5,990 nt of DNA from Planctomycetota bacterium (GCA_022567055.1 JADFHU010000382.1:1-5990), one strand, 5' to 3'. Positions 1-5,415 are shown, counted from the first letter of the stretch. The notes: generated by a model from the letters alone, not told the origin. A program made the numbers and translations.

Positions 1-969
1 GACAGGATAGTCACCTCATCGCCTAAGAATGTCAAACGTGTCGCGAAAGCTCTGGTCAATCGGGGTGTTGCCAAAGGCATGCGGCAGGACATTCAAGGTG
101 CGATTGAGGATTATACCGCAGTCATTGAAATGCCCGACGCGCCCGTTGATCATGTGGCGCAGGCCCTGGTCAATCGAGGCATTACCAAAGGCAGGCAGCA
201 GGACTTTGCAGGTGCGATTGAGGATTACACCGCAGTTATTGAGCTACCCGACGCGCCCGTTGATCAAGTGGCGAAGGCCCTGGTCAATCGAGGCGTTACC
301 AAAGGCAGCCAGCAGGACATTCAAGGTGAGATTGAGGATTACACCGCAGTTATCGAGCTACCCGACGCGCCCGTTGATCAAGTGGCGAAAGCCCTGGTCA
401 ATCGAGGCGTTACCAAAGGCAGGCAGCAGGACTTTGCAGGAGCGATTGAGGATTACACCGCGGTCGTTGAACTGTCCGACGCGCCCGTTGATCAAGTCGC
501 GAAAGCCCTGTTCAATCGGGGCCAGCAAAGAAATAAGAAGGGAGAAACGGATGCTTCGCTCGCCGACTGGATCAGGGTCTTGGGGTTGTCAGGTGCACCA
601 TCTGAGGCTTGCGTTGAAGCAGCAAACGCGATTTTACATTGTGTTATTGCGCATCCGAATCAGAAGGACGATGATGACGTGACAGCCGCGCTGAATACCT
701 GGCTTACACAACTCGACATCAAGGAACGGTCTGCACGGCTTGTAGAATTACTCGCCGCTCTAGCCGAGCCCGAAGGCGAGAAGGTCTGGATATACGCCGT
801 CAGACGACTCGTGCAAGACTGGGCTAAGGCGCCGGAAGAGTTTGCGGTTTTCACGTTGGTTGCTGACATCCTGGATACTGAAGATACGACCAAGCTCGAT
901 CCACTCCCACCCGAGCAGCGAGATTTTGCCCTGGAAGTAATGAGGAAGTTTGAATCCCCTGAAGCTTAG
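1..969 (+). CDS. TPR-repeat protein, 5' end outside the window
   Basis: The frame is open from the first base, so the true start lies to the left; the visible part is 322 residues and ends in TAG at 967-969. Residues 17-206 are five back-to-back 38-residue units, starting at residues 17, 55, 93, 131 and 169, with the pattern ALVNRGxTKG...D..GAIEDYTAVIEL.DAPVDQVAK. The small and aromatic residues in the two predicted helices (A/L, G, Y, A) fit a tetratricopeptide repeat lengthened by an acidic-proline linker. The fifth unit is divergent. Residues 207-322 have no repeats, are rich in Ala, Leu, Glu and Trp, and look like an all-helical cap I do not recognise. TPR superhelices normally bind protein partners; no partner or pathway can be named here. 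The next gene downstream is separated by a hairpin and an IS200 remnant, so an operon is unlikely. The TPR call is confident, the function is unknown. Confidence 0.85.
   Translation, partial: DRIVTSSPKNVKRVAKALVNRGVAKGMRQDIQGAIEDYTAVIEMPDAPVDHVAQALVNRGITKGRQQDFAGAIEDYTAVIELPDAPVDQVAKALVNRGVTKGSQQDIQGEIEDYTAVIELPDAPVDQVAKALVNRGVTKGRQQDFAGAIEDYTAVVELSDAPVDQVAKALFNRGQQRNKKGETDASLADWIRVLGLSGAPSEACVEAANAILHCVIAHPNQKDDDDVTAALNTWLTQLDIKERSARLVELLAALAEPEGEKVWIYAVRRLVQDWAKAPEEFAVFTLVADILDTEDTTKLDPLPPEQRDFALEVMRKFESPEA
49..618 (+). repeat. Tandem 114-bp coding repeats, five units
   Basis: The units start at 49, 163, 277, 391 and 505, each exactly 114 bp after the last. Units 1-4 are very similar at DNA level; unit 5 (505-618) keeps the register but is strongly diverged. 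Units 1 and 3 share the variant QDIQG, units 2 and 4 share QDFAG, so the array alternates two unit types. The repeats encode the TPR motifs of the surrounding gene. The high DNA identity suggests recent expansion or gene conversion, and this tract may vary in copy number and be prone to assembly collapse. Confidence 0.9.
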
Positions 970-986
970 AAGATCGCTTGTCAACC

Positions 987-1010
987 ATCTTCCGAATGGA
1001 TTCGGAGGGT
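987..1010 (+). terminator. Terminator-like hairpin after the TPR gene
   Basis: The arms TCCGAA (991-996) and TTCGGA (1001-1006) pair around a TGGA loop. The stem can be extended outwards to 987 and 1010 with two G-U pairs. It begins 18 bases after the TPR stop codon and is followed by TTCT, a poor T-tract. A factor-independent terminator is plausible but weak. It also lies just beyond the truncated end of the IS200 remnant, so it could instead be a leftover of that element. Confidence 0.4.
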
Positions 1011-1026
1011 TTCTACATGCTTGACA

Positions 1027-1128
1027 CCGCGTCTTGCCATGCAATGCCTTCGTGCGATACTTCGGTACAAGTGCGATATGGTATTTGCAGTCCCAAGGAA
1101 CGTTTGATAAGCTGTTCCATTCATGCAT
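1027..1128 (-). pseudogene. tnpA: IS200/IS605-family transposase TnpA, N-terminal remnant
   Basis: Reading the minus strand from an ATG at 1128-1126 gives about 34 residues that include SLSNVPWDCKYHI, then PKYR and ALHGKTR. This matches the N-terminus of IS200-type Y1 transposases as I remember it (SL.HT.W.CKYHIVF.PKYR....GE.R), with W, CKYHI, PKYR and the following Gly and Arg all in register. Downstream of Arg the similarity stops in every frame. The HUH motif and the catalytic tyrosine, which lie further on in a protein of about 150 residues, are absent. The element is therefore dead: a 5' fragment left by deletion or gene conversion. Its ATG lies directly against the start codon of the cytochrome gene on the other strand. 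No left-end hairpin can be assigned with confidence. The reading is from recognition of the motif string, not from a search. Confidence 0.75.
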
Positions 1129-1608
1129 AGAATCTTTGAATCCTGTCTTCCTGTTCTCTGGGCACTTGGCCTGGCTGGAATCTCCTGCCTGGTGGGTTGT
1201 GAAGTCGATTCTCAAGATGCCTACCAACCCAATCTAGAGTTGGGTAAAAGTAGATTCCAAAGCTACTGCGCCGCCTGTCATAAGTTGGATGGAACGGGAC
1301 AGGAAAATGGACCGCCTCCTCTGGCAGGTTCAAATTGGGTCGCGGGACCCGAAACGCGCATCATAAAGATTGTGCTACACGGCCTACGAGGATCCATTGA
1401 AGTCAAAGGCAAGACCTACAATTTGGAGATGCTCAGCTTTGGGCCCATCTTGAGCGACGAAGAAATCGCTGCCACGCTGTCCTACGTTCGATCTCATCTC
1501 GGCAATTCACTGCCACCCATCTCTCCGGACACCGTTAAGCAAGTCCGACAGGCCACCCGAGACCACAGCGGTTACTGGACGGTTGAGGAGCTCCTCAAGA
1601 GTCCTTAA
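1123..1608 (+). CDS. Lipoprotein c-type cytochrome, mono-haem
   Basis: The protein has 161 residues. A hydrophobic N-terminus ends in the lipobox LVGC, with Cys26 as the probable lipidated residue, so the mature protein should be anchored in the envelope facing the periplasm. The haem site is CAACH (Cys49, Cys52, His53), followed by the usual KLDGTGQENGPPPLAGS stretch of class I cytochromes. Met103, in LEMLSFGPILSDEEIAA, is the likely distal axial ligand, and LSYVRSHLG is the C-terminal helix. The tail, with TVEELLKSP, is like that of PVC-type small cytochromes that serve as or fuse to electron acceptors of periplasmic dehydrogenases. An in-frame stop at 1108-1110 leaves ATG 1123 as the only start. 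There is no close Shine-Dalgarno: AAGGA at 1095-1099 is 23 bases away. The gene converges on the beta-propeller gene with a 14-bp gap. The electron partner is unknown. Confidence 0.88.
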   Translation: MHRIFESCLPVLWALGLAGISCLVGCEVDSQDAYQPNLELGKSRFQSYCAACHKLDGTGQENGPPPLAGSNWVAGPETRIIKIVLHGLRGSIEVKGKTYNLEMLSFGPILSDEEIAATLSYVRSHLGNSLPPISPDTVKQVRQATRDHSGYWTVEELLKSP

Positions 1609-1622
1609 GGAGACGACGAGCC

Positions 1623-2702
1623 TTATTCCTTACGCCCCAAACCAAATTCATTGCCCATCTTCACCACTTTGCCATCAAGAAAATGCACTTCAATAAACTT
1701 TGAGCTACTCACCGGCTTGCCACTTTCATCTCTCAAGGTGGCGACGAGTCTCTTGGTTTTGACATCGAAGACATCCGGTGTGTGGCTCCACGCATACTTT
1801 CCGTCTAGACTAAAACAAACCCAACCATGTCCGCCTTGAGACAAATCGACATGTCCCTTGGCCTTGGGAGGCATCTGTGTCGCATCGAAGATAAACAACT
1901 TCTTGCCCTGCTGATCACTGATCCACAACTCCGTTTCATCGGGCGTGAGCCCTGCGCCGTGAGTACGATGTTCGATGGGCTCATCACCCGCAAACACACG
2001 ATGGAGCACCTTTTCCCCAATGAGGTCGACGACATCAAAACCAACGTGATTCCCTAGGCAGACATAAGCGATCGTGTTTTTGCTATTGATGGTGTAGGGA
2101 AAGACACCCCGTTCACCGACATCCTTGATTTGATGAACGACTTTGTCGTTGCTCGTGTCAAAGACCGTCAACATCGTGTCCGTACCGAGATAGGCGAAAC
2201 GTCCGTCGAGACTCACGATGCTATTGTGAGCTTTTGGACCCACGGTGAGTCGTTTCAGAAGCTTGCCATCCTTTGCATCGACCACCAAGAGACCGGCATC
2301 CTCTCCTACATACCAGAAACCGGTGGGCGCATAGATTTTTTTCCCATCCGGCGTAATCGATGACCGGTCACAGCCGGCCTTGTACTCCTGCTCCCAAACC
2401 ACGGTATCCTTTTCGATATCGAAACAACCCAGTCGACGATTGGTCGTCGAATAATACACGCAGTGGTTGGTCGCGTTGCCTGTAAATCCACGGAGCCCCT
2501 CTGCAAAGATGGGGATATCAATTCTGCGGACAAATTCATGTCCGTTATCAATGTCGAAAATCAGGATACCGGCCTGGGAGCGTCCCTGAGATTGGGCACC
2601 GTCGGGGGAGCTGATATAGAGGTAGCGCCTGACGCTGGGCGCGCCAAAGACCGGAGATAACGCGAACAGCACAATGGTGGTGAGTATCATTAGTTTTTTC
2701 AT
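1623..2702 (-). CDS. Secreted YncE/YVTN-like beta-propeller protein
   Basis: The protein has 359 residues. Residues 1-20 form a Sec signal peptide (MKK, hydrophobic core, cleavage near VFG-A). The rest is a chain of propeller blades marked by recurring turn-strand motifs: ITPDGKKIYAP (116-126), VSLDGRFAYLG (163-173), LTPDETELWIS (252-262) and FSLDGKYAWSH (297-307), with strands such as LLVVDAKDGKLLKRL between them. This is the pattern of seven-bladed YVTN/YncE-like proteins found in the periplasm or outside. RTHGAGLTPDE and QGGHGWVCFS are histidine-bearing segments that might line the central channel. Such propellers act as binding scaffolds or lyase-like enzymes; the substrate cannot be told from sequence. 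The start at 2702 has AGGA 8 bases upstream. The gene lies 86 bp downstream of the dehydrogenase gene on the same strand with no clear terminator between, so co-transcription is likely. I recall the family as common in Planctomycetota and Verrucomicrobiota. Confidence 0.82.
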   Translation of the reverse strand: MKKLMILTTIVLFALSPVFGAPSVRRYLYISSPDGAQSQGRSQAGILIFDIDNGHEFVRRIDIPIFAEGLRGFTGNATNHCVYYSTTNRRLGCFDIEKDTVVWEQEYKAGCDRSSITPDGKKIYAPTGFWYVGEDAGLLVVDAKDGKLLKRLTVGPKAHNSIVSLDGRFAYLGTDTMLTVFDTSNDKVVHQIKDVGERGVFPYTINSKNTIAYVCLGNHVGFDVVDLIGEKVLHRVFAGDEPIEHRTHGAGLTPDETELWISDQQGKKLFIFDATQMPPKAKGHVDLSQGGHGWVCFSLDGKYAWSHTPDVFDVKTKRLVATLRDESGKPVSSSKFIEVHFLDGKVVKMGNEFGLGRKE

Positions 2703-2788
2703 GGGTATGATCCTATGCGTTTTTGAAAGGTCCTGTCAAGAACTACTCCACGGTGGCAAGACGATGAACTTAGGAGCCCCGTATCATT

Positions 2789-4105
2789 CTAAATCAGTTT
2801 AGTCTCACCCGGCACCGCGATGGGCCGCACGGGCAAATCGCCGAATTCGTAGCTGGCTGGGCTTAGATCCAGCTTGGAGGCCTTCAGGGCCCAGTCCCAC
2901 TTCAGGGCCCGGCCGGTATAGGCACTCATGCGACCCATGATCGCGGTCAGAGAGCTTTCGGCAATGCGTTTTCCGTGATTCAGGGGGCGACCGGCACGGA
3001 TGCTGGCGATCATGTCGGCGTGTTCCGCAACCTGGGGATTGTGATTGGGACCCTCGTATTGGAAGGGGCGGGCGCCCTGGATAGTTGCTGTACTGCCACC
3101 GAGGTGGGCCGACCCTTCCGTTCCAATCACCCGATCTGAAATCCGGTTCGTACAAGAATCGATCTGCCGACACATGGCCGAGATACGCACATCCCCCGGA
3201 TACTCATACTCGATGGTGAAATGGTCATAGATGTTGCCGTAGTCCGTCCCCTTCCTGACCTCTCGGCCGCCGACGCCTATGCAACTCACCGGGTGGCTGC
3301 CCATGGCCCAGTTCATGAAGTCCAGACTGTGGACGAATTGCTCGGCAATGTGATCACCGCTGAGCCAGTTGAACCAGTACCAGCAGCGACACTGCCATTC
3401 CATGTCAGACCACTCCGGTAGGCGTTCCCGTCGGTGCTTGCCCAGCCAGGGCGTATTGTGAATGAGAAAATAGGTTTGTCCGCCAACGACCTCGCCGATA
3501 TCGCCCCGATGAATTCGTTTGATGGTCTCCAGGTGGGGATTGCTGTGTCGCCGCTGTGTACCCGCTACGATGGCCAGATTCTTCTCCCGGGCCAGCGAGG
3601 AGGTGGCGATCACCGACCGCACGCCCACCGGGTCCACCGCCACCGGCTTTTCGACGAAACTGTGTTTACCGGCTTGCACTGCTGCCTCCAGGTGGATGGG
3701 TCGAAAATGGGGCGGCGTTGCCATCAAGACGACGTCGACGCCGCAGGCTATCACCTTTTGGTAGGCATCGAATCCGACGAAACAACGTTCGCGGTCGAGA
3801 TTGCTCTTGTTGCCCATTTTTGCCATCGGGCTATCGGGCCGCGGCTGGGAGAGCTGCCGGAAGGCCCTATCCAGCGGCTCCGGAAACAGATCGCCCAATG
3901 CATATAGCTCTACCCCCCGCGCCGCATCCAAGATGTTGGTGGCCGCACCTCTACCGCGGCCTCCGCAGCCGATGAGGCCGACACGCAGGGTATCGGAACC
4001 GGCGGCATGGGCCCGGGTCCCCATCAGTCCCATGGTCCCCAACGACAGGGCCGCCGAGGTCTTCACAAAATCGCGCCGCGAGCATTGATTCTGAGTGTTT
4101 TCCAT
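2789..4105 (-). CDS. Tat-exported Gfo/Idh/MocA family oxidoreductase
   Basis: The protein has 438 residues. SRRDFVK (residues 9-15) is a twin-arginine signal, followed by a hydrophobic stretch and AHA-A cleavage near residue 34, so the enzyme should be exported folded with its nicotinamide cofactor. The Rossmann domain begins with LRVGLIGCGGRGRG (40-53). ATPPHFRPIH (129-138) and EKP (152-154), which carries the family's conserved lysine, follow. GDHIAEQFVHSLD (250-262) in the C-terminal sheet domain holds His259, the usual acid/base candidate. The family oxidises or reduces sugars, inositols and related polyols using NAD(P); the substrate here is unknown. AAAGG ends 8 bases before the start codon at 4105. 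The gene is probably first in a two-gene unit with the downstream propeller. The heptamer array at 4188-4260 lies just upstream, where promoter elements are expected. Length and motifs are complete; nothing suggests decay. Confidence 0.9.
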   Translation of the reverse strand: MENTQNQCSRRDFVKTSAALSLGTMGLMGTRAHAAGSDTLRVGLIGCGGRGRGAATNILDAARGVELYALGDLFPEPLDRAFRQLSQPRPDSPMAKMGNKSNLDRERCFVGFDAYQKVIACGVDVVLMATPPHFRPIHLEAAVQAGKHSFVEKPVAVDPVGVRSVIATSSLAREKNLAIVAGTQRRHSNPHLETIKRIHRGDIGEVVGGQTYFLIHNTPWLGKHRRERLPEWSDMEWQCRCWYWFNWLSGDHIAEQFVHSLDFMNWAMGSHPVSCIGVGGREVRKGTDYGNIYDHFTIEYEYPGDVRISAMCRQIDSCTNRISDRVIGTEGSAHLGGSTATIQGARPFQYEGPNHNPQVAEHADMIASIRAGRPLNHGKRIAESSLTAIMGRMSAYTGRALKWDWALKASKLDLSPASYEFGDLPVRPIAVPGETKLI

Positions 4106-4460
4106 CCTAGTCGCCTTTCATATGCAGGGTTCATGAGGGAGTTGATTACCTCTAGGGTACGTTCGTGGGGAATAGCATACCACTTTTCAGTAATCAGTGA
4201 TCGGTGACCAGTAAACAGTGGTCAGTAATCAGTTTGGGTAGTCAGTGGTCGGCTGTCGGTTTGGAATTAGATCACTGCCTACCGAGTCGAGCTAAGAATC
4301 GTTGTCGTTGTCGTGATCGAAACAACAAATTGGTTCGGTGGGGTTATTGATTACACAACGAGGATCGCTTCGCTGACCATGACACCGAAGGTCGCGAGGC
4401 AGACTGACACCTAGTCACGAGCATGGTTCTGAACCAGGCGCCTACCCGGTTCGCAGGAAT
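4106..4460. other. Gene-free upstream region of the oxidoreductase
   Basis: No coding frame is convincing here. It must contain the promoter of the minus-strand dehydrogenase gene, but I found no -35/-10 pair good enough to report. It holds the heptamer array (4188-4260) and a short hexamer run: CGTTGT twice then CGTGAT at 4300-4317. The rest (4318-4460) shows no repeat or hairpin that I can support. Confidence 0.6.
4188..4260. repeat. Degenerate heptamer array, unit CAGTRRT
   Basis: Consecutive 7-base units can be read in phase: CAGTAAT (4188), CAGTGAT (4195), CGGTGAC (4202), CAGTAAA (4209), CAGTGGT (4216), CAGTAAT (4223), then a 13-base stretch starting CAGTTT (4230), and CAGTGGT (4243), CGGCTGT (4250), CGGT (4257). 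Unit variants differ mainly in the last three bases. Heptameric short tandem repeats of this kind are known in several bacterial groups (for example cyanobacterial STRR sequences); the origin of this one is unknown. On the opposite strand it reads ACTGATT-like and lies 83-155 bases upstream of the dehydrogenase start. Confidence 0.8.
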
Positions 4461-4775
4461 CTATGTCGCCCATTTCATGTGCAGCTTGCGTTGATTCATG
4501 GCGCAATCCCGCAGATAGAGATTGATCAGGGTCTGATAGGGGATCCCAGTCTTCTCGGATAGGGACTTGAAACAACCAACCGTGTCTTTATCGAAACGCA
4601 TCGTAACAGGCTGCTTCAGGTATTTAGGGATCGGCAAGAAATAAGTTGGACAATTTGGGGTCCAAGTGTGCCCGATATTTGGTCGCGCCCGATTGAGCGA
4701 AACCACAGGCGTAGCCGTCCTACGTCGCGGATTTTGCAATTGAGAAGCGATCAAAGATGGGGTGCAATTGGGCAT
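4461..4775 (-). CDS. CopG/BrnA-like antitoxin ORF with replaced N-terminus
   Basis: The ORF has 104 residues. Residues 51-102 look like a ribbon-helix-helix antitoxin-type domain: KYLKQPVTMRFDKDTVGCF supplies the basic beta strand and first helix, and TGIPYQTLINLYLRDCA the second helix, ending NQRKLHMKW. I recall this string from small antitoxins annotated as CopG or BrnA family. Residues 1-50 do not look like the usual DFSK-type N-terminus; they are rich in Pro, Arg and Thr and are encoded wholly inside the inverted-repeat segment at 4627-4806. The conserved part begins at Lys51, codon 4625-4623, directly at the edge of that segment. A TGA stop (4778-4776) precedes the ATG and no Shine-Dalgarno is visible. 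No toxin gene lies on either side. It is either a truncated, dead antitoxin or an orphan using a start inside the element. Confidence 0.5.
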   Translation of the reverse strand: MPNCTPSLIASQLQNPRRRTATPVVSLNRARPNIGHTWTPNCPTYFLPIPKYLKQPVTMRFDKDTVGCFKSLSEKTGIPYQTLINLYLRDCAMNQRKLHMKWAT

Positions 4776-4806
4776 TCAAAAGTCCAAGTTATTTCTTGCC
4801 GTTCCC
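4627..4806. mobile_element. MITE-like 180-bp element with 25-bp inverted ends
   Basis: The left end 4627-4651 and the reverse complement of 4782-4806 agree at 23 of 25 bases. They share GGGA, then CGGCAAGAAATAA, then TTGGAC, with mismatches opposite each other at 4631/4802 and 4645/4788. The 130 bp between carry no gene beyond the start of the antitoxin ORF. TTA flanks both sides (4624-4626 and 4807-4809) and could be a 3-bp target duplication, though three bases can match by chance. At the inner end of the left repeat, TTGGAC also pairs locally with GTCCAA at 4660-4665. No transposase is encoded, so it would need one supplied in trans. The inverted repeat is certain; its identity as a MITE is inferred. 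Confidence 0.5.
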
Positions 4807-4871
4807 TTAGAGAGGGAAACCGACGTTTTGCCTCTGAGTGCTGGGAGGCGAGACGCCGGACTCACGAATAG

Positions 4872-5031
4872 GGCTATGTCGGAAAACTCGATCTGGCTTC
4901 GAGCGGCCCTTTCTCCGCCTGGCTGCATCCGGCTGCATCGACGATAGAACCAACATCGCCTGCTTCGCCGTCTTTGCCAGGCGAAAAAATTGCTCGCTCT
5001 CGGGCCGACGAGCAAGTTTTCCGACAGAGCC
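4872..5031. repeat. 160-bp segment bounded by 19-bp inverted repeats
   Basis: GGCTATGTCGGAAAACTCG at 4872-4890 matches the reverse complement of 5013-5031 at 17 of 19 bases. The spacer of 122 bases has no gene. The repeats start with GG at the outer edge, as many transposon ends do, and the size is close to that of the element at 4627-4806. It may be a second MITE-like remnant. I see no target duplication, and I cannot assign an insertion-sequence family. Confidence 0.5.
4984..5020. terminator. Bidirectional terminator-like stem-loop
   Basis: TTGCTCG (4990-4996) pairs with CGAGCAA (5009-5015) around a 12-base loop. On the plus strand GTTTT follows. On the minus strand the stem is followed by six T (complement of 4984-4989). 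The A and T flanks can pair too, which is typical of terminators working both ways. No minus-strand gene precedes it in the window, so its role may be to shield the zinc ribbon-elbB operon or to end an unannotated small RNA. It could also be only part of the inverted-repeat element around it. Confidence 0.45.
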
Positions 5032-5130
5032 TCGGCCCGCCGCACCGAAAGAGCAGCAGGTCAGGATCCTTTCGCCTTCGTGTTCGGCCGTTCAGACAGG
5101 GCCGAATCTCTCGAATTTGAGAAAAAGTCA

Positions 5131-5159
5131 TTGAATAATGGTGCACAATTCTGCATGAT
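5131..5159 (+). promoter_or_regulatory. Possible sigma70-type promoter for the zinc ribbon-elbB operon
   Basis: TTGAAT (5131-5136) and CATGAT (5154-5159) are spaced by 17 bases and match the -35 and -10 consensus at four of six bases each. This would give a leader of roughly 45 bases. Such matches are frequent by chance, so this is only a candidate. Confidence 0.2.
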
Positions 5160-5200
5160 GCTGACCTTGATCGTAACAATCACCAACCTTCAACACCATA

Positions 5201-5205
5201 AGGGG
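5201..5205 (+). promoter_or_regulatory. Shine-Dalgarno AGGGG deciding the start at 5212
   Basis: AGGGG ends six bases before ATG 5212. The frame is open upstream to an ATG at 4990, and internal ATGs exist at 5155 and 5158. This ribosome site and the start of the cysteine-rich domain directly after it favour 5212. Confidence 0.65.
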
Positions 5206-5211
5206 AATCAA

Positions 5212-5406
5212 ATGGCGACATACGAATGTCCGAAGTGTGGCATGGGCGTGAATGCGACCTGTGCGAAGTGCGATGCACCACTCGTTGATGATATGCTGAA
5301 GCTGGATGACGGATCCGAAGTCCGTATCTCGAAATGCCCCAACGGCCATGGGAAGATCAAATCCCCGCAGTGTTGCGGGCAAGACATGACCTGTGCGGTG
5401 AGCTAG
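5212..5406 (+). CDS. Small cysteine-rich zinc-ribbon protein
   Basis: The protein has 64 residues: MATYECPKCGMGVNATCAKC at the start, a short acidic middle (DDMLKLDDGSEVRI) and a second metal-binding half with Cys42, His46, Cys54, Cys55 and Cys61. Cys6-Cys9 and Cys17-Cys20 make two CxxC knuckles, the form of a rubredoxin- or zinc-ribbon-like site; the second half could bind another metal ion. There is no signal peptide or membrane segment, so it should be cytoplasmic. The role is unknown: metal storage, a redox partner or a nucleic-acid or protein adaptor are all possible. It lies 9 bp before elbB on the same strand, so the two are probably translated from one message, with this gene first. 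The start is fixed by AGGGG six bases upstream. Confidence 0.8.
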   Translation: MATYECPKCGMGVNATCAKCDAPLVDDMLKLDDGSEVRISKCPNGHGKIKSPQCCGQDMTCAVS

Positions 5407-5415
5407 ACGCGTCCC

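Larger units (their letters stand above)
4808..5130. other. Gene-free stretch before the zinc-ribbon gene
   Basis: Several frames stay open here on both strands, but their products are arginine- and serine-rich, without domain-like pattern or ribosome sites, and I regard them as noise. What the stretch does hold is inverted-repeat structure: a 19-bp inverted pair bounding 4872-5031, a terminator-like stem at 4984-5020, further hairpins at 4956-4984, 5046-5074 and 5083-5106, and a direct duplication of GGCTGCATC (4921-4929 and 4931-4939). Confidence 0.6.

Noticed and set aside
49..618. A CRISPR-like array of direct repeats
   Set aside because: The repeats are contiguous 114-bp coding units without spacers, in frame throughout.
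760..1227. A 155-codon minus-strand frame spanning the TPR gene end and the cytochrome start
   Set aside because: Only the codons at 1128-1027 resemble a known protein (IS200 TnpA). The parts before and after are antisense to real genes and show no family pattern.
1585..1612. Palindromes at the cytochrome 3' end (GAGGAGCTCCTC at 1585-1596; CTCCTCAAG/CTTAAGGAG at 1591-1612) as a convergent terminator
   Set aside because: They lie mostly inside coding sequence, and neither strand has a T-tract after the stem. A role in termination cannot be supported.
3434..3907. Long plus-strand frames opposite the oxidoreductase gene
   Set aside because: They are shadows of a well-supported gene with intact Tat, Rossmann, EKP and GDH motifs on the other strand.
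4956..5010. A cyclic-di-GMP riboswitch on the minus strand, suggested by ggcaaagacgg
   Set aside because: Only a fragment resembles the motif. The second conserved GCAAAG block and tetraloop are missing, and no minus-strand gene is positioned to be controlled.
4776..5045. An 89-codon minus-strand frame as the missing toxin
   Set aside because: Its product is arginine- and serine-rich, crosses both inverted-repeat segments and shows no BrnT- or RelE-like pattern.
5054..5078. A tRNA T-arm-like string around 5057-5075 (caggtcaggatcctttcgcc)
   Set aside because: It resembles the end of a tRNA gene, but the T-loop sequence GTTCGA is absent and no acceptor, D or anticodon arm can be folded upstream.
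4990..5211. A 74-residue N-terminal extension of the zinc-ribbon gene from ATG 4990
   Set aside because: It crosses the hairpins and has no domain-like pattern. The ribosome site at 5201-5205 fits the start at 5212.
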